A stretch of DNA of 57,488 bases from positions 1 through 57,488 of the forward strand of contig JAIOXZ010000023.1 of assembly GCA_021741355.1 (NCBI GenBank), read 5' to 3'. The position numbers were made by a program, and so were the translations under genes. Of the stretch, positions 43,227 to 51,923 are shown piece by piece. Position 1 is the stretch's first letter. The number at the start of each line of letters is the position of its first letter. Below the pieces are notes generated by a model. It did no database searches, was not told where the DNA came from, and worked only from the letters and a program-made list of their open reading frames with translations. Source of the stretch: Caulobacter sp. (lineage in GTDB: Bacteria > Pseudomonadota > Alphaproteobacteria > Caulobacterales > Caulobacteraceae).

Positions 43227-44225
43227 CTAGGCCGCCGTTTCGCGCGCCGTCGCCGGGCTGGCCGCGTTCAGGGCGGTCAGCTTGCCGATCGCGGCGTGGG
43301 CCTCGGCCATCAGTCGGCGGACGATCTCGCCGGCCGGCAGAACGTCGTGCACGCCGCCCGCGCTCTGGCCCATGGCGAAGCACGACTTGTCCGGATCGAG
43401 GTTCTCGATCTGGCCGCCGATGCCGCCCATGGCGTTGTTGCGGATGCTGATGCCCGCCTGCATCGGGAAGGCCTGGATGTCCTGGGGCCGGCTTTCCCAG
43501 TCGGCGACGTAGGGGTTCTTCTGCACCCGCATCGGCTTGCCGCTGTAGCAACGGGTGCGGACGGTATCCTCGTCCGACGCGTTGAGGATGGTCTCGCGAT
43601 AGAGGTCGCCGGCGTGGGCTTCCTGGCTGGCGATGAAGCGGGTGCCCATCCAGACGCCCTGGGCGCCCAGCGCCAGGCAGGCGGCGAGGCCGCGTCCGTC
43701 ATAGAGGCCGCCGGCGCCGACCACGGGGATCTTCACCGCCTCGACCGCCTGGGCCAGCAGCGGCAGGGTGCCGACGAGGCCCGTATGGCCGCCGCCTTCG
43801 CCGCCCTGGCAGATGACCGCGTCACAGCCGGCCTGCTCGGCCTTGACCGCGTGCTTCACCGCGCCGCAGACGACCATGACCTTGAGGCCCGCCTTCTTGA
43901 GCTTTTCCATGATCGGCATCGGCACGCCGAGACCGGCGATGAAGGAGCTCGCGCCCTCCTCGATGATGATCTCCACCGCCGCCGTCAGGCTCTCGGGCGA
44001 GGCCGCCAGCAGATCGACGCCGAACGGCTTGTCGGTCAGCGTCCGGACCTTGCGCATCTGCTCGCGGATGAAGTCGGGCTGGGTGCCGGCCATGCCGAGC
44101 ACGCCGTAGCCGCCCGCGTTGCTGACGGCCGCCGCCAGTTCGGCGTAGGACACGCCGCCCATGCCGGCCAGCATGATCGGATGCTCGATGTCGAGCAGGT
44201 CGCAGAGGGGGGTGCGGAGGGACAT
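43227..44225 (-). CDS. Nitronate monooxygenase-family flavoprotein
   Basis: A 332-residue FMN TIM-barrel protein. It begins with TPLCDLLDIEHPIMLAGMGG, then AAVSNAGGYGVLGMAG, VCGAVKHAVKAEQAGCDAVI with CQGGEGGGHTG, and GAGGLYDGRGLAACLALGAQ. These are the flavin phosphate-binding features of 2-nitropropane dioxygenase-like enzymes, which oxidise toxic nitronates. Other members reduce enoyl groups or oxidise quinols, so the exact substrate is open. A DUF1330 gene follows directly. Confidence 0.9.
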   Translation of the reverse strand: MSLRTPLCDLLDIEHPIMLAGMGGVSYAELAAAVSNAGGYGVLGMAGTQPDFIREQMRKVRTLTDKPFGVDLLAASPESLTAAVEIIIEEGASSFIAGLGVPMPIMEKLKKAGLKVMVVCGAVKHAVKAEQAGCDAVICQGGEGGGHTGLVGTLPLLAQAVEAVKIPVVGAGGLYDGRGLAACLALGAQGVWMGTRFIASQEAHAGDLYRETILNASDEDTVRTRCYSGKPMRVQKNPYVADWESRPQDIQAFPMQAGISIRNNAMGGIGGQIENLDPDKSCFAMGQSAGGVHDVLPAGEIVRRLMAEAHAAIGKLTALNAASPATARETAA

Positions 44226-44239
44226 CGGTGTGGTCTTTC

Positions 44240-45022
44240 TCAGAAGATCGCGTAGCCGCCGTCGATCATGAAGGTGTCGCCGGTGTGGAAGCGGGAGGCG
44301 TCGGAGGCGAGGTAGACGGCCATGCCGCCGAAGTCCTCGGGCTCGCCCCAGCGGCGCATCGGCACGCGGCTGATGACCTTGGAGGTGAAGGTGTCATTGC
44401 CCTGGGCGCCGGCGGTCATGTCGGTGGCGATCCAGCCGGGCAGGATCGAGTTGGCGCGGACGCCGTAACGGGCATGCTCGACGGCGATCGACTTCATCAT
44501 CGAGATCACCCCGCCCTTGGTGGCGGCGTAGGCTTCATTGCGCGCGGCGCCCTCGACGGCGGCCAGCGAGGCCACGCCGATCAGCGAGCCGCCGGGATCA
44601 CCGGCCTTGGCCCGCTCGATCATGTGCTTGGCAGCCTCGCGCAGGGTCCAGAACACGCCGTCGAGGTTGAGGGCCATGTTGTAGCGCCAGGTGTCGGTGG
44701 ACATCTCGGCGAACGAGGCGGCGCCGCGCCCGCGCCCGGCGTTGGCGATCACGGTGTCGAGGCGACCCATGGCGACGGCGGCCTCGGCCATGCCGGCGAC
44801 GACCTGGGCTTCGTCCGAGCAGTCGACGATCTGGGCCTTTACCCGCACGCCGTGGGCCAGCAGCCGGCTTTCTGCGGCCTGGGTCTTTTCGGGGTTGGAG
44901 CCCCAGATGACGATGTCGGCGCCCGACTGGGCCATCGCCTCGGCCATGCCAAGACCGATGCCGCCGTTGCCGCCGGTGACGAGCGCGACCTTGCCGGTCA
45001 GATCAAAGGGCTTGTAGGCCAT
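44240..45022 (-). CDS. Short-chain dehydrogenase/reductase
   Basis: 260 residues: TGGNGGIGLGMAEAMAQSGA (cofactor loop), VIANAGRGRG, the S-Y-K set in LIGVASLAAVEGAARNEAYA with YAATK, and ILPGWIATDMTAG. It ends with VYLASDASRFHTGDTFMIDG followed by GYAIF. It is classical SDR; an Asn/Ser after strand 2 (WGSNPEK) leaves the NAD/NADP choice open. It lies just upstream of the nitronate monooxygenase gene on the same strand (14 bases). Confidence 0.92.
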   Translation of the reverse strand: MAYKPFDLTGKVALVTGGNGGIGLGMAEAMAQSGADIVIWGSNPEKTQAAESRLLAHGVRVKAQIVDCSDEAQVVAGMAEAAVAMGRLDTVIANAGRGRGAASFAEMSTDTWRYNMALNLDGVFWTLREAAKHMIERAKAGDPGGSLIGVASLAAVEGAARNEAYAATKGGVISMMKSIAVEHARYGVRANSILPGWIATDMTAGAQGNDTFTSKVISRVPMRRWGEPEDFGGMAVYLASDASRFHTGDTFMIDGGYAIF

Positions 45023-45083
45023 GGTGCGTCACTCCCCGTGAACATCTGTTTGAGTTCACAAAAGGCGGGTGACGCGGCGGCGG

Positions 45084-45506
45084 TCAAGCGCCGAAACGGT
45101 CGAAGGCGTCCTGGATGACCCGGCGGGTCTCTTCCCACTCGACGATCGACAGGGCCTCGGCGCGGGAGACAAAGCGGGCGTCGACCGCGTCGTCGCCGGC
45201 CACCGGTTCGCCGGACAGCCAGCGGGCGGCGTAGTCGACCATGATGTAGTGCCGCGTGACCTCGCCGGTCTCGCGGGACGACATGATCCCGTCGACGACG
45301 TCGATCAGGCCGGTCAGCACGGCTTCAACGCCTGTCTCTTCCTGCAGTTCGCGCAGGGCGGCGGCCTCGGAGGTTTCGCCCCATTCGATCCGACCGCCGG
45401 GCAGGCTCCACTGGCCTTGGCGCGGCGGGTTGCCGCGCTTGATCAGCAGCACCTCGTCTCCGCGCAGGCAGACGACCCCGGCTGTGGGGCGGGGATAGCC
45501 GGTCAC
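45084..45506 (-). CDS. NUDIX hydrolase
   Basis: 140 residues with the Nudix box G-x5-E-x7-R-E-x2-E-E-x-G between [20 protein letters not shown] and ETGVEAV at about residues 38-62. Family members cleave nucleoside diphosphates linked to another group; the substrate is unknown. The GTG start at 45506 overlaps the TGA of the SDR upstream (GTGA), so it is coupled to bdhA. Confidence 0.9.
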   Translation of the reverse strand: MTGYPRPTAGVVCLRGDEVLLIKRGNPPRQGQWSLPGGRIEWGETSEAAALRELQEETGVEAVLTGLIDVVDGIMSSRETGEVTRHYIMVDYAARWLSGEPVAGDDAVDARFVSRAEALSIVEWEETRRVIQDAFDRFGA

Positions 45507-46294
45507 GCCGCGGTCCAGCCGCCGTCGACCGAGAGGATCGCGCCGTTCACCGAGGCCCCCGCGCCGGCGCAGAGATACAGCAGCAGGCCCGCCAGCTGCT
45601 CGACCGTGACGAACTGCTTGGTCGGCTGGGCGGCCAGGATGACGTCACGCATGACGGCCTCCTCGCTGATGCCGCGCGTTTTGGCCTGGTCGGCGATCTG
45701 TGCCTCGACCAGCGGGGTCTTCACATAGCCCGGACAGATGGCGTTGACGGTCACGCCGCTGGTCGCAAGCTCCAGGGCCGCCGACTTGGTGAAGCCGGCG
45801 ACGCCGTGCTTGGCGGCGACGTAGGCGCTCTTGAACGGCGAGGCCACCAGCGCGTGGGCCGAGGCGATGTTGACGATCCGGCCGCGGCCGGCGGCCTTCA
45901 TGGCCGGAATCGCCGCCCGGGTGGCGTGGAACACACTCGACAGGTTGATGGCGATGATCCGGTCCCAGGCGTCGAGGGGAAAGTCCTCCACCGGCGACAC
46001 ATGCTGGATGCCCGCATTGTTGACCAGGATATCCAGCCGGCCGAAGGCGGCGGCGGTCGAGGCGACGAGGTCGGCGATCTCGGCCGGCCGGGTCATGTCG
46101 GCGCCGTGGTAGCGGACCTCGACACCGTGCTTCGCCGCCATGCCTGCGCGGGTCGTCTCGATGGCGGCGGAATCACCCAGGCCGTTCAGGACGATGTTGA
46201 CGCCGGCGGCGGCGAGGGCTTCAGCGAGGCCCAGGCCGATGCCGCTGGTCGAACCCGTGACGATGGCGACCTGTCCCCGGAGTTCGGAGGTCAT
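45503..46294 (-). CDS. bdhA: 3-hydroxybutyrate dehydrogenase
   Basis: A 263-residue SDR that interconverts D-3-hydroxybutyrate and acetoacetate with NAD. It shows [40 protein letters not shown] (the NAGIQHV-P-E-FP signature of this enzyme), [20 protein letters not shown] with AAKHG, and [27 protein letters not shown] residues occur near 230 ([18 protein letters not shown]). These details are typical of PHB-cycle BdhA. It is coupled to a NUDIX gene by a four-base overlap. Confidence 0.93.
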   Translation of the reverse strand: MTSELRGQVAIVTGSTSGIGLGLAEALAAAGVNIVLNGLGDSAAIETTRAGMAAKHGVEVRYHGADMTRPAEIADLVASTAAAFGRLDILVNNAGIQHVSPVEDFPLDAWDRIIAINLSSVFHATRAAIPAMKAAGRGRIVNIASAHALVASPFKSAYVAAKHGVAGFTKSAALELATSGVTVNAICPGYVKTPLVEAQIADQAKTRGISEEAVMRDVILAAQPTKQFVTVEQLAGLLLYLCAGAGASVNGAILSVDGGWTAA

Positions 46295-46366
46295 GGGCGA
46301 AAGCTCCCGCCTTGTTTTTGTTGCGGTGCAGCATAGAGACTCGCGGTCTTCGGGGCGAGCAGGAAA

Positions 46367-47134
46367 TCAGCCCGATTTTCTGAGGAACACCCAGTCGTCG
46401 TCGGACGACATGGAGGGCTGGAAGGCGTAGCCCTCGCGGTCGAAGTCCTTCAGCCCCTCGACCCGGTCGATCCGGCCGTCGATGGCGAAGCGCGCCATCA
46501 TGCCGCGCGCCTTCTTGGCCATGAAGCTGATCTGTTTGGTCACCTCGCCACGGTCCTCGAAGAACCGGCAGGTGACGACCGGCAGGGTCAGGGCCTTTCG
46601 ATCGACCGCGCCGAAATATTCCTGGCTGGCGAGGTTCACCAGGGTTTTGTCCTTCTGGCCCTCGGCCGCCTCGTTGAGCATCCGCGAGAGCCGGTCGCCC
46701 CAGAACTGGTAGAGGCTCTTGCCGCGTTTGGTCTTCAGCTGGACGCCCATCTCCAGCCGGTAGGGCTGGATGGCGTCGGCCGGCCGCAGCAGGCCGTACA
46801 GGCCCGAGAGGATGCGCAGGTGGTTCTGCGCCCAGGCAAAGCCCTTGCTGTCCAGGCTGCGCGCATCGAGGCCCGCATAGACGTCGCCGTTGAAGGCGAT
46901 GGCCGCCTGCAGGCCGTCCTCGACCGAGGGGTCGAAGGCCTGGAACCGCGCATAGTTCAGGTCGGCCAGCTTTTCGGAGATATCCATCAGCTGGCGCAGG
47001 TCACGCGGGCGCAGCTTGCGGGTCACCGTGTCCAGCACGGCGATGTCGTCCTTCAACGCCGGCGTCGTCAGCGGCAGGGCGCGCGCGGGCGCCTCGAAGT
47101 TCATGGCCTTGGCCGGTGAGATCACCATCAGCAT
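46367..47134 (-). CDS. yaaA: YaaA family peroxide-stress protein
   Basis: A 255-residue protein: MLMVISPAKAMNFE at the start (the SPAK-M motif), DISEKLADLNYARFQAF, AIAFNGDVYAGLDARSL, LRILSGLYGLLRPADAIQPY, RLEMG and LVNLASQEYFGAV. It ends with GMMARFAIDGRI and FDREGYAFQPSMSSDDDWVF. YaaA lowers free iron and protects DNA during peroxide stress. The ATG at 47134 is the family start; the longer frame is rejected. Confidence 0.94.
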   Translation of the reverse strand: MLMVISPAKAMNFEAPARALPLTTPALKDDIAVLDTVTRKLRPRDLRQLMDISEKLADLNYARFQAFDPSVEDGLQAAIAFNGDVYAGLDARSLDSKGFAWAQNHLRILSGLYGLLRPADAIQPYRLEMGVQLKTKRGKSLYQFWGDRLSRMLNEAAEGQKDKTLVNLASQEYFGAVDRKALTLPVVTCRFFEDRGEVTKQISFMAKKARGMMARFAIDGRIDRVEGLKDFDREGYAFQPSMSSDDDWVFLRKSG

Positions 47135-47243
47135 GCGGGTGGGGATAGAGCGGCCGGGAGGGGAAGGCGAGTCGTTCCGGGCGCGACTTGCGGCGCCGGC
47201 GCGCGCGAGGCCAAGATGCCTGTGGAAAAGCGGAGATCGCTTC

Positions 47244-47699
47244 ATGCGGCGGACGTTGCTGGCTGTAACCCTGTCCTGCGCCGGCGTCATGACATCAACC
47301 CCGGCTGCGGCGGAGCTGAGGCAGGCGGACGGCAAGGTCTGCTATGACCTGATGGTGGTCGGGACGGTGAAGGGTTACGGCGAGTTCGTCAGCCTCCATC
47401 AGCTGGTGAACCTGCCGGACGACGACGATGCCCTGTATGTCGGCGGCCGGTGGGACCTGAAGGTTCGGGTAGACGACGCCTTTGGCGAACAGCGTCTCCC
47501 CGGCAGGATCACTGTCCGGGCGATGATGACCTCGGCTTACAGACTGCCTGTTCAGATGCTGTTCTATCTGCAGCGCGAAGTGCGTGGCAGCTACTGGGCG
47601 GCTGACTGGTCGAGGGTCGAGCGTGATGCACTGGGTCGGATCCAGACCCGCGACGACCCGCCGCCCCGCTGCCCTAGAACAGCACCCGCGGATTCATGA
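47244..47699 (+). CDS. Exported protein of unknown function
   Basis: 151 residues: signal peptide MRRTLLAVTLSCAGVMTSTP, AAA cleavage. The mature part has AELRQADGKVCYDLMVVGTV, KGYGEFVSLHQLV and a region of aromatic-rich strands (LFYLQREVRGSYWAADWSRV). It resembles a small periplasmic beta-rich protein. CGGAG upstream supports the start. No family is recognised. The 3' end overlaps the convergent dehydrogenase by 26 bases. Confidence 0.7.
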   Translation: MRRTLLAVTLSCAGVMTSTPAAAELRQADGKVCYDLMVVGTVKGYGEFVSLHQLVNLPDDDDALYVGGRWDLKVRVDDAFGEQRLPGRITVRAMMTSAYRLPVQMLFYLQREVRGSYWAADWSRVERDALGRIQTRDDPPPRCPRTAPADS

Positions 47700-49083
47700 T
47701 CCGCTTCGGATCGAGCACGCCGCGGATCGCGCGCAGGGCCTCGACCTCGACGTCCGACTTGTAGCGCAGGGCGTCGGCCGTCTTGGCGGCGCCCAGGCCG
47801 TGTTCGGCGCTGATCGAGCCCTCCATCGAATCGACGATGTCGTGGACGATCAGCGAGCCGGCGTCGCGGCCTTCGTTGTGGGCTTCGTCGGAGCCGCCGG
47901 CCGGTCGGAGCACGTCGTAGTGGACGTTGCCGTCGCCGACATGGCCGAAGGCGACGATGCGGACGGTCGGGTCGTGCTTCAGCACGGCGGCCGAAGCCTG
48001 CTCGATGAAGTCCGCAATGCGCGAGACGGGGACGGAGACGTCGTGCTTCCAGGCCGCGCCTTCGGGCTTCTGGGCGCCGGACTGGTTCTCGCGCACGGCC
48101 CAGAAGGCCTTTGCCTGGGCGTGGGTCTGGGCGATGGCGGCGTCGGTGATCAGGCCGTCCTCAAGGGCGCGGCCGAGCAGGCGCTCCATCGCCCCTTCGG
48201 CGGCGCCCGGCTCGCCGCTGGCGATCTCCACCAGCACGTACCAGGGATGGATGGCGTCCAGCGGCTCGCGGATGCCCGGGATGTGGTCGACGGCGAACTG
48301 GACGCCCAGCCGGCTCATCAGCTCGAAGGCCTCGACGGCGCCGCCGGTCTCTTCCTTGGCCCGGGCCAGCAGGCGGATGGCGTCGGCGGGAGAGGCGAGG
48401 CCGACCACCGCCGTCGCCCGCGAGTTCAGGACCGGGAACAGCTTCAGGCTGGCGGCGGTGATTACGCCCAGGGTGCCCTCGGCGCCGATCAGCAGCTGCT
48501 TGAGGTCGTAGCCAGTGTTGTCCTTGCGCAGCCGCTTGAGGCCGTTCCAGATCTCGCCGTTGGGCAGCACGGCTTCCAGGCCCAGCACCAGATTTCGCGT
48601 CGTGCCGTAGCGCAGCACCTGGGTGCCGCCGGCGTTGGTCGAGATGACCCCACCCACGGTCGCCGAGCCCTCCGACGCCAGCCCCAGCGGGAAGCGCCGT
48701 GACAGCGCCGCTGCCGCCTCATGCACCGCCGCCAGGGTCACGCCGGCCTCGGCCACGATCACATCGTCGAAGCCGTCGATGTCTCGGATGCGGTTCAGCC
48801 GTTCTGTGCTCAGCAGCACCTCGCCCTGCGGGATCTGGCCCGAGACCAGCCCGGTGTTGCCGCCCTGGGGCGTGATCGCGGTTCCGGATTCGGCGCAGAG
48901 GCCGACGACGGCGGCCACCTCGGCGGTGCTCTTCGGCAGGACCAGCAGGGGCGTGGTCCCCTCCCAGCGACCGCGCCATTCCACCAGCTTGGGCGCGATG
49001 CGATCGCGATCCTGGCTCCAGCCGCCCTCGCCGAGGACGGCCTTCAGGCGGGAGATGACGTCTGCGGGCACGGAGATGGTCAT
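47674..49083 (-). CDS. FAD-binding oxidase of the D-2-hydroxyglutarate/D-lactate dehydrogenase type
   Basis: A 469-residue flavoprotein (VAO/GlcD family). The FAD-binding PCMH domain has PLLVLPKSTAEVAAVVGLCA, ITPQGGNTGLVSGQIPQG, VAEAGVTLAAVHEAAAALSR, LASEGSATVGGVISTNAGGT and NTGYDLKQLLIGAEGTLGVI. The C-terminal substrate domain has the metal site AFGHVGDGNVHYDV and the end RGVLDPKRIMNPRVLF. This is typical of D-2-hydroxyacid dehydrogenases that feed electrons to electron-transfer flavoprotein. The substrate is not certain. It is normal length. Confidence 0.92.
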   Translation of the reverse strand: MTISVPADVISRLKAVLGEGGWSQDRDRIAPKLVEWRGRWEGTTPLLVLPKSTAEVAAVVGLCAESGTAITPQGGNTGLVSGQIPQGEVLLSTERLNRIRDIDGFDDVIVAEAGVTLAAVHEAAAALSRRFPLGLASEGSATVGGVISTNAGGTQVLRYGTTRNLVLGLEAVLPNGEIWNGLKRLRKDNTGYDLKQLLIGAEGTLGVITAASLKLFPVLNSRATAVVGLASPADAIRLLARAKEETGGAVEAFELMSRLGVQFAVDHIPGIREPLDAIHPWYVLVEIASGEPGAAEGAMERLLGRALEDGLITDAAIAQTHAQAKAFWAVRENQSGAQKPEGAAWKHDVSVPVSRIADFIEQASAAVLKHDPTVRIVAFGHVGDGNVHYDVLRPAGGSDEAHNEGRDAGSLIVHDIVDSMEGSISAEHGLGAAKTADALRYKSDVEVEALRAIRGVLDPKRIMNPRVLF

Positions 49084-49114
49084 GGGCGCAGCATACGCCG
49101 CCGTCGCGCCGTCG

Positions 49115-50089
49115 TCAGCCGATGAAGCCGGCGGCGCGTTTCAGACGGTCGTTGATCGCCTCGCCCAGGCCCTCGGCGGGGATCGGCGCCACGGCGATGG
49201 CGGTCGGACGGGTGCGGTCAGCGGCGCGCAGCATGGCGAACAGGTTCGCGGCCGCCTCGGCCAGATCGCCGCCCGGGCTGAGGTTGAACGGGCTGTCGGA
49301 CGGCCCGAAGGCGAGGAAGGCCTCACCGGGTAGCGGCGTGTCCACGTTGATCCGCACCGGCGCATCCGGCGCGTAGTGCAGGGCCATCCGGCCGGGGGAG
49401 CGTCTGGCGTCGGCCTCCGCCTCCGCCAGGGGGCCGATGATCGCCTCGATCTGCGCGCGGGTCACCGAGCCCGGGCGCAGCAGCCGCGCCGGGGTGCCGG
49501 GAAGCAGGGCGACGACAGTGGATTCGAGCCCCACGTCGCAGGGACCGCCGTCGAGCGCCTCGGCGGCGGCGGGGCCGGTCTCCTCGACCGCATCGGCGTG
49601 GGTCGTCGGGCTGGGGCGGCCGGAGCGGTTGGCCGAGGGGGCGACCAGCGGCCCGCCGAACGCCTGCAGCAGGGCGCGGGAGAGCGGATGGCCGGGCACG
49701 CGGACGGCCACGGTGTCGAGGCCCGCCCGCGCCAGATCGCAGACCGCCGCCTCGTCCCGCACCGGGGCGACGATGGTCAGGGGACCTGGCCAGAAGGCGG
49801 CCGCCAGCGTCTCGGCCCGCTTATCGAAGACCGCGACCCGGCGTGCGGCCGCGAGGTCGGCGACGTGGGCGATCAGGGGGTTGAAGCTCGGCCGGCCCTT
49901 GGCGGCGTAGACAGCGGCCACGGCGAGCGGATCGGCGGCGTCGGCGGCCAGACCATAGACCGTCTCGGTCGGCAGGATGACCAGCCGGCCCGCGCGCAGG
50001 GCCGCGACCGCGCGCTCTAGGGCGCGCGTTTCGCCGTCAGGCTGATGTTGACCGTCACCGTTCCCGGCACGACCTCGGTCGTCTTCCAA
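49115..50089 (-). CDS. Threonylcarbamoyl-AMP synthase (Sua5/YwlC/YrdC)
   Basis: A 324-residue protein that makes the precursor of N6-threonylcarbamoyladenosine in tRNA. The YrdC domain has LRAGRLVILPTETVYGLAAD, AVYAAKGRPSFNPLIAHVAD, FWPGPLTIV, VRVPGHPLSRALL and GPLVAPSANRSGRPSPTTHA. A C-terminal Sua5 domain follows (SPGRMALHYAPDAPVRINVD). The only in-frame initiation codon near the domain is TTG at 50089, which overlaps the yceI gene by 72 bases; the true start may lie nearer residue 20. The enzyme itself is well supported. Confidence 0.9.
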   Translation of the reverse strand: MEDDRGRAGNGDGQHQPDGETRALERAVAALRAGRLVILPTETVYGLAADAADPLAVAAVYAAKGRPSFNPLIAHVADLAAARRVAVFDKRAETLAAAFWPGPLTIVAPVRDEAAVCDLARAGLDTVAVRVPGHPLSRALLQAFGGPLVAPSANRSGRPSPTTHADAVEETGPAAAEALDGGPCDVGLESTVVALLPGTPARLLRPGSVTRAQIEAIIGPLAEAEADARRSPGRMALHYAPDAPVRINVDTPLPGEAFLAFGPSDSPFNLSPGGDLAEAAANLFAMLRAADRTRPTAIAVAPIPAEGLGEAINDRLKRAAGFIG

Positions 50090-50583
50090 TCGCCCTGTCC
50101 CACGCCGAAGGCCAGACGGTTCAGACCGACGCTGGCGTTCATCTTCGCAACACCGCCGGTGATGACGAGCGTGAAGGGCAGGGTCAACGGCTTCGTGACC
50201 CCCCGGATCGTCAGATTGCCGACCGCCTGGTAGCGATTGCCGCCCAGGGCCTTGAAGGACGACGCCGTGAAGGTCGCCTTCGGGAAGCGTTTCGCGGCGA
50301 ACCAGTCGTCCAGCGGCAAGGCCTCGTCGCGATCGGACCCACCCGTCGCGGCGGACGTCATGTCAAAGGTGGCGGTGACCGAAGACCCGGCCAGATTGGC
50401 CGGATCGAAGCGGATGGCGCTATCCCAGCGCCGGAACGATCCGCTGAAGGCGCCGCCGTCGAAGCTAGAGCTAAAGGCGACCTTCGAGGCGGCCTTGTCC
50501 ACGGTCCAGACCGGCGCCGGCGCCGCCATGGCCTGGCTGGCGAAGACGGCGGCGGCGATGAGGATCGTGGCGAACAGCTTCAC
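50017..50583 (-). CDS. YceI-family lipocalin-like protein (second copy)
   Basis: A 188-residue exported protein: GTG start and signal peptide (MKLFATILIAAAVFASQAMA), then WTVDKAASKVAFSSSFDGGA, FSGSFRRWDSAIRFDPANLA, KATFTASSFKALGGNRYQAV and GNLTIRGVTKPLTLPFTLVI. These proteins bind polyprenyl or fatty chains in the periplasm. GTGA overlaps the cytochrome b561 stop, so the yceI-b561-yceI genes form one operon, as yceI and yceJ do in other bacteria. Confidence 0.92.
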   Translation of the reverse strand: MKLFATILIAAAVFASQAMAAPAPVWTVDKAASKVAFSSSFDGGAFSGSFRRWDSAIRFDPANLAGSSVTATFDMTSAATGGSDRDEALPLDDWFAAKRFPKATFTASSFKALGGNRYQAVGNLTIRGVTKPLTLPFTLVITGGVAKMNASVGLNRLAFGVGQGDWKTTEVVPGTVTVNISLTAKRAP

Positions 50584-51167
50584 GCGGCCGGTTCCTTCCG
50601 GGCGAGGAACGGGATCATCTTCGCCAGCTCGTTGTCCTTGTCGAGGAACTGATGCTTCAGCGCGCCCAGGACGTGCAGCGGGATCAGGCCGTAGATGACC
50701 ACCTTGGCCAGCAGCTTGTGGATGTCCTCGATCAGCTCGTGACGGTCGTGCCGCAGCTCGGCCGGCAGGTCGTAGAGCGGCTGGATGATCGGCCAGTCGA
50801 ACAGGCCGAACATGTCGATCGGGTAGACCTTGATCAGGGCGCTCGCCGAGACGGCGGCCCAGCCGGTGAACGGGATCGCGATCAGCAGGACGTAGAACAG
50901 GATGTGGACCGCGCGGGCCAGATGGCGCTCCCACGGCTTGAGATGTCCGGACAGGGCCGGCGGCGGGGTGACGAACCGCCAGGCGATCCGGATCAGGGTC
51001 AGCAGCATGATGGTGATGCCGAGCGGCTTGTGCAGCTGCATCACGGCGATCTTCGCCGCGCCCTTCAACTCCTCGGCCTGCCAGCCAAGCAGCACGTTCC
51101 AGACCAGCAGGGCGGCGATGGCCCAGTGCAGGAGAATGGCGACAGTCGAGTAGCGGGTCCGGGTCAT
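50580..51167 (-). CDS. Cytochrome b561
   Basis: A 195-residue inner-membrane protein with four transmembrane helices: ILLHWAIAALLVWNVLLGWQ (first heme His), MQLHKPLGITIMLLTLIRIA, HLARAVHILFYVLLIAIPFT, and the last (DIHKLLAKVVIYGLIPLHVL). The conserved His ligands bind two b-type hemes. It moves electrons between the quinone pool and periplasmic partners and pairs with YceI in many bacteria. It lies 24 bases downstream of the first yceI gene. Confidence 0.93.
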   Translation of the reverse strand: MTRTRYSTVAILLHWAIAALLVWNVLLGWQAEELKGAAKIAVMQLHKPLGITIMLLTLIRIAWRFVTPPPALSGHLKPWERHLARAVHILFYVLLIAIPFTGWAAVSASALIKVYPIDMFGLFDWPIIQPLYDLPAELRHDRHELIEDIHKLLAKVVIYGLIPLHVLGALKHQFLDKDNELAKMIPFLARKEPAA

Positions 51168-51191
51168 GGCGGCTCCTGGGTTCAGCGCAGC

Positions 51192-51797
51192 CTACTTCTT
51201 CACAAACTCGAGTTCGAGGATCAACTCCACCTCGTCGCCGACCATGGCCAGCGGGGGCTTGAGCAGGTAGGTCGAGCCGAAATCCGACCGCTTGATCACG
51301 CCGCGCGCGGAGAAGCCCGAACGCTTTCCGCCGAGGCCGGCGGCGTAGCCTTCAAAGGTGACATCCAGCGTCACGGGCCGGGTCACGCCCCGGAAGGTCA
51401 GGTCGCCGGTCATCGTCCCGCTGTTGCCCTCGCCCGGCGTGATCGCGGTCGAGACGAAGGTGATCGTGGGATTGGCGGTCGCGTCGAGGAATTTGTCGGC
51501 GAACTCGCCATTGAACGTCGTGTTGCCGGTGTCCAGCGAGGCGGCCTGGAACGTCGCCGTGACCTTTGAGGCCGTCGGGGCCTTGGGATCGTAGACATAG
51601 GCCGCGTCGAAATCGGTGAAGCGCACGGTATAGGCGGACAGCCCCATGTGGCGCACCCGGGCGATCAGGCTGGCGTGGGTCTTGTCGACGACCCAGGTCC
51701 CGGCGGGCATGTCCGCCGGATTGGTCGACGGGGCGGCGGACGCCATCGGGGCGGACAGTAGTACGAGCGCGAAGGCGGCGATGGCGGAGCGGAACAT
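51192..51797 (-). CDS. YceI-family lipocalin-like protein (first copy)
   Basis: A 201-residue exported protein: signal peptide MFRSAIAAFALVLLSAPMAS, then WVVDKTHASLIARVRHMGLS, FTDFDAAYVYDPKAPTASKV, NGEFADKFLDATANPTITFV and TGDLTFRGVTRPVTLDVTFE, with FSARGVIKRSDFG. The second copy at 50017 is diverged, not a recent duplicate. This is the lead gene of the operon; its promoter lies in the 126-base gap shared with the divergent acyl-CoA dehydrogenase gene. Confidence 0.94.
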   Translation of the reverse strand: MFRSAIAAFALVLLSAPMASAAPSTNPADMPAGTWVVDKTHASLIARVRHMGLSAYTVRFTDFDAAYVYDPKAPTASKVTATFQAASLDTGNTTFNGEFADKFLDATANPTITFVSTAITPGEGNSGTMTGDLTFRGVTRPVTLDVTFEGYAAGLGGKRSGFSARGVIKRSDFGSTYLLKPPLAMVGDEVELILELEFVKK

Positions 51798-51923
51798 GAC
51801 GGTCTCGACTGTGACTGAATCTGTTGCGGATCAAGATAGGTCGCCGATGTGGCGGCGGAAAGGCCGAGGCTTCACGAACCGACGCGGTCCGGCCTAAAAC
51901 GCAGGGCGCCAGGGAGACGCTCC

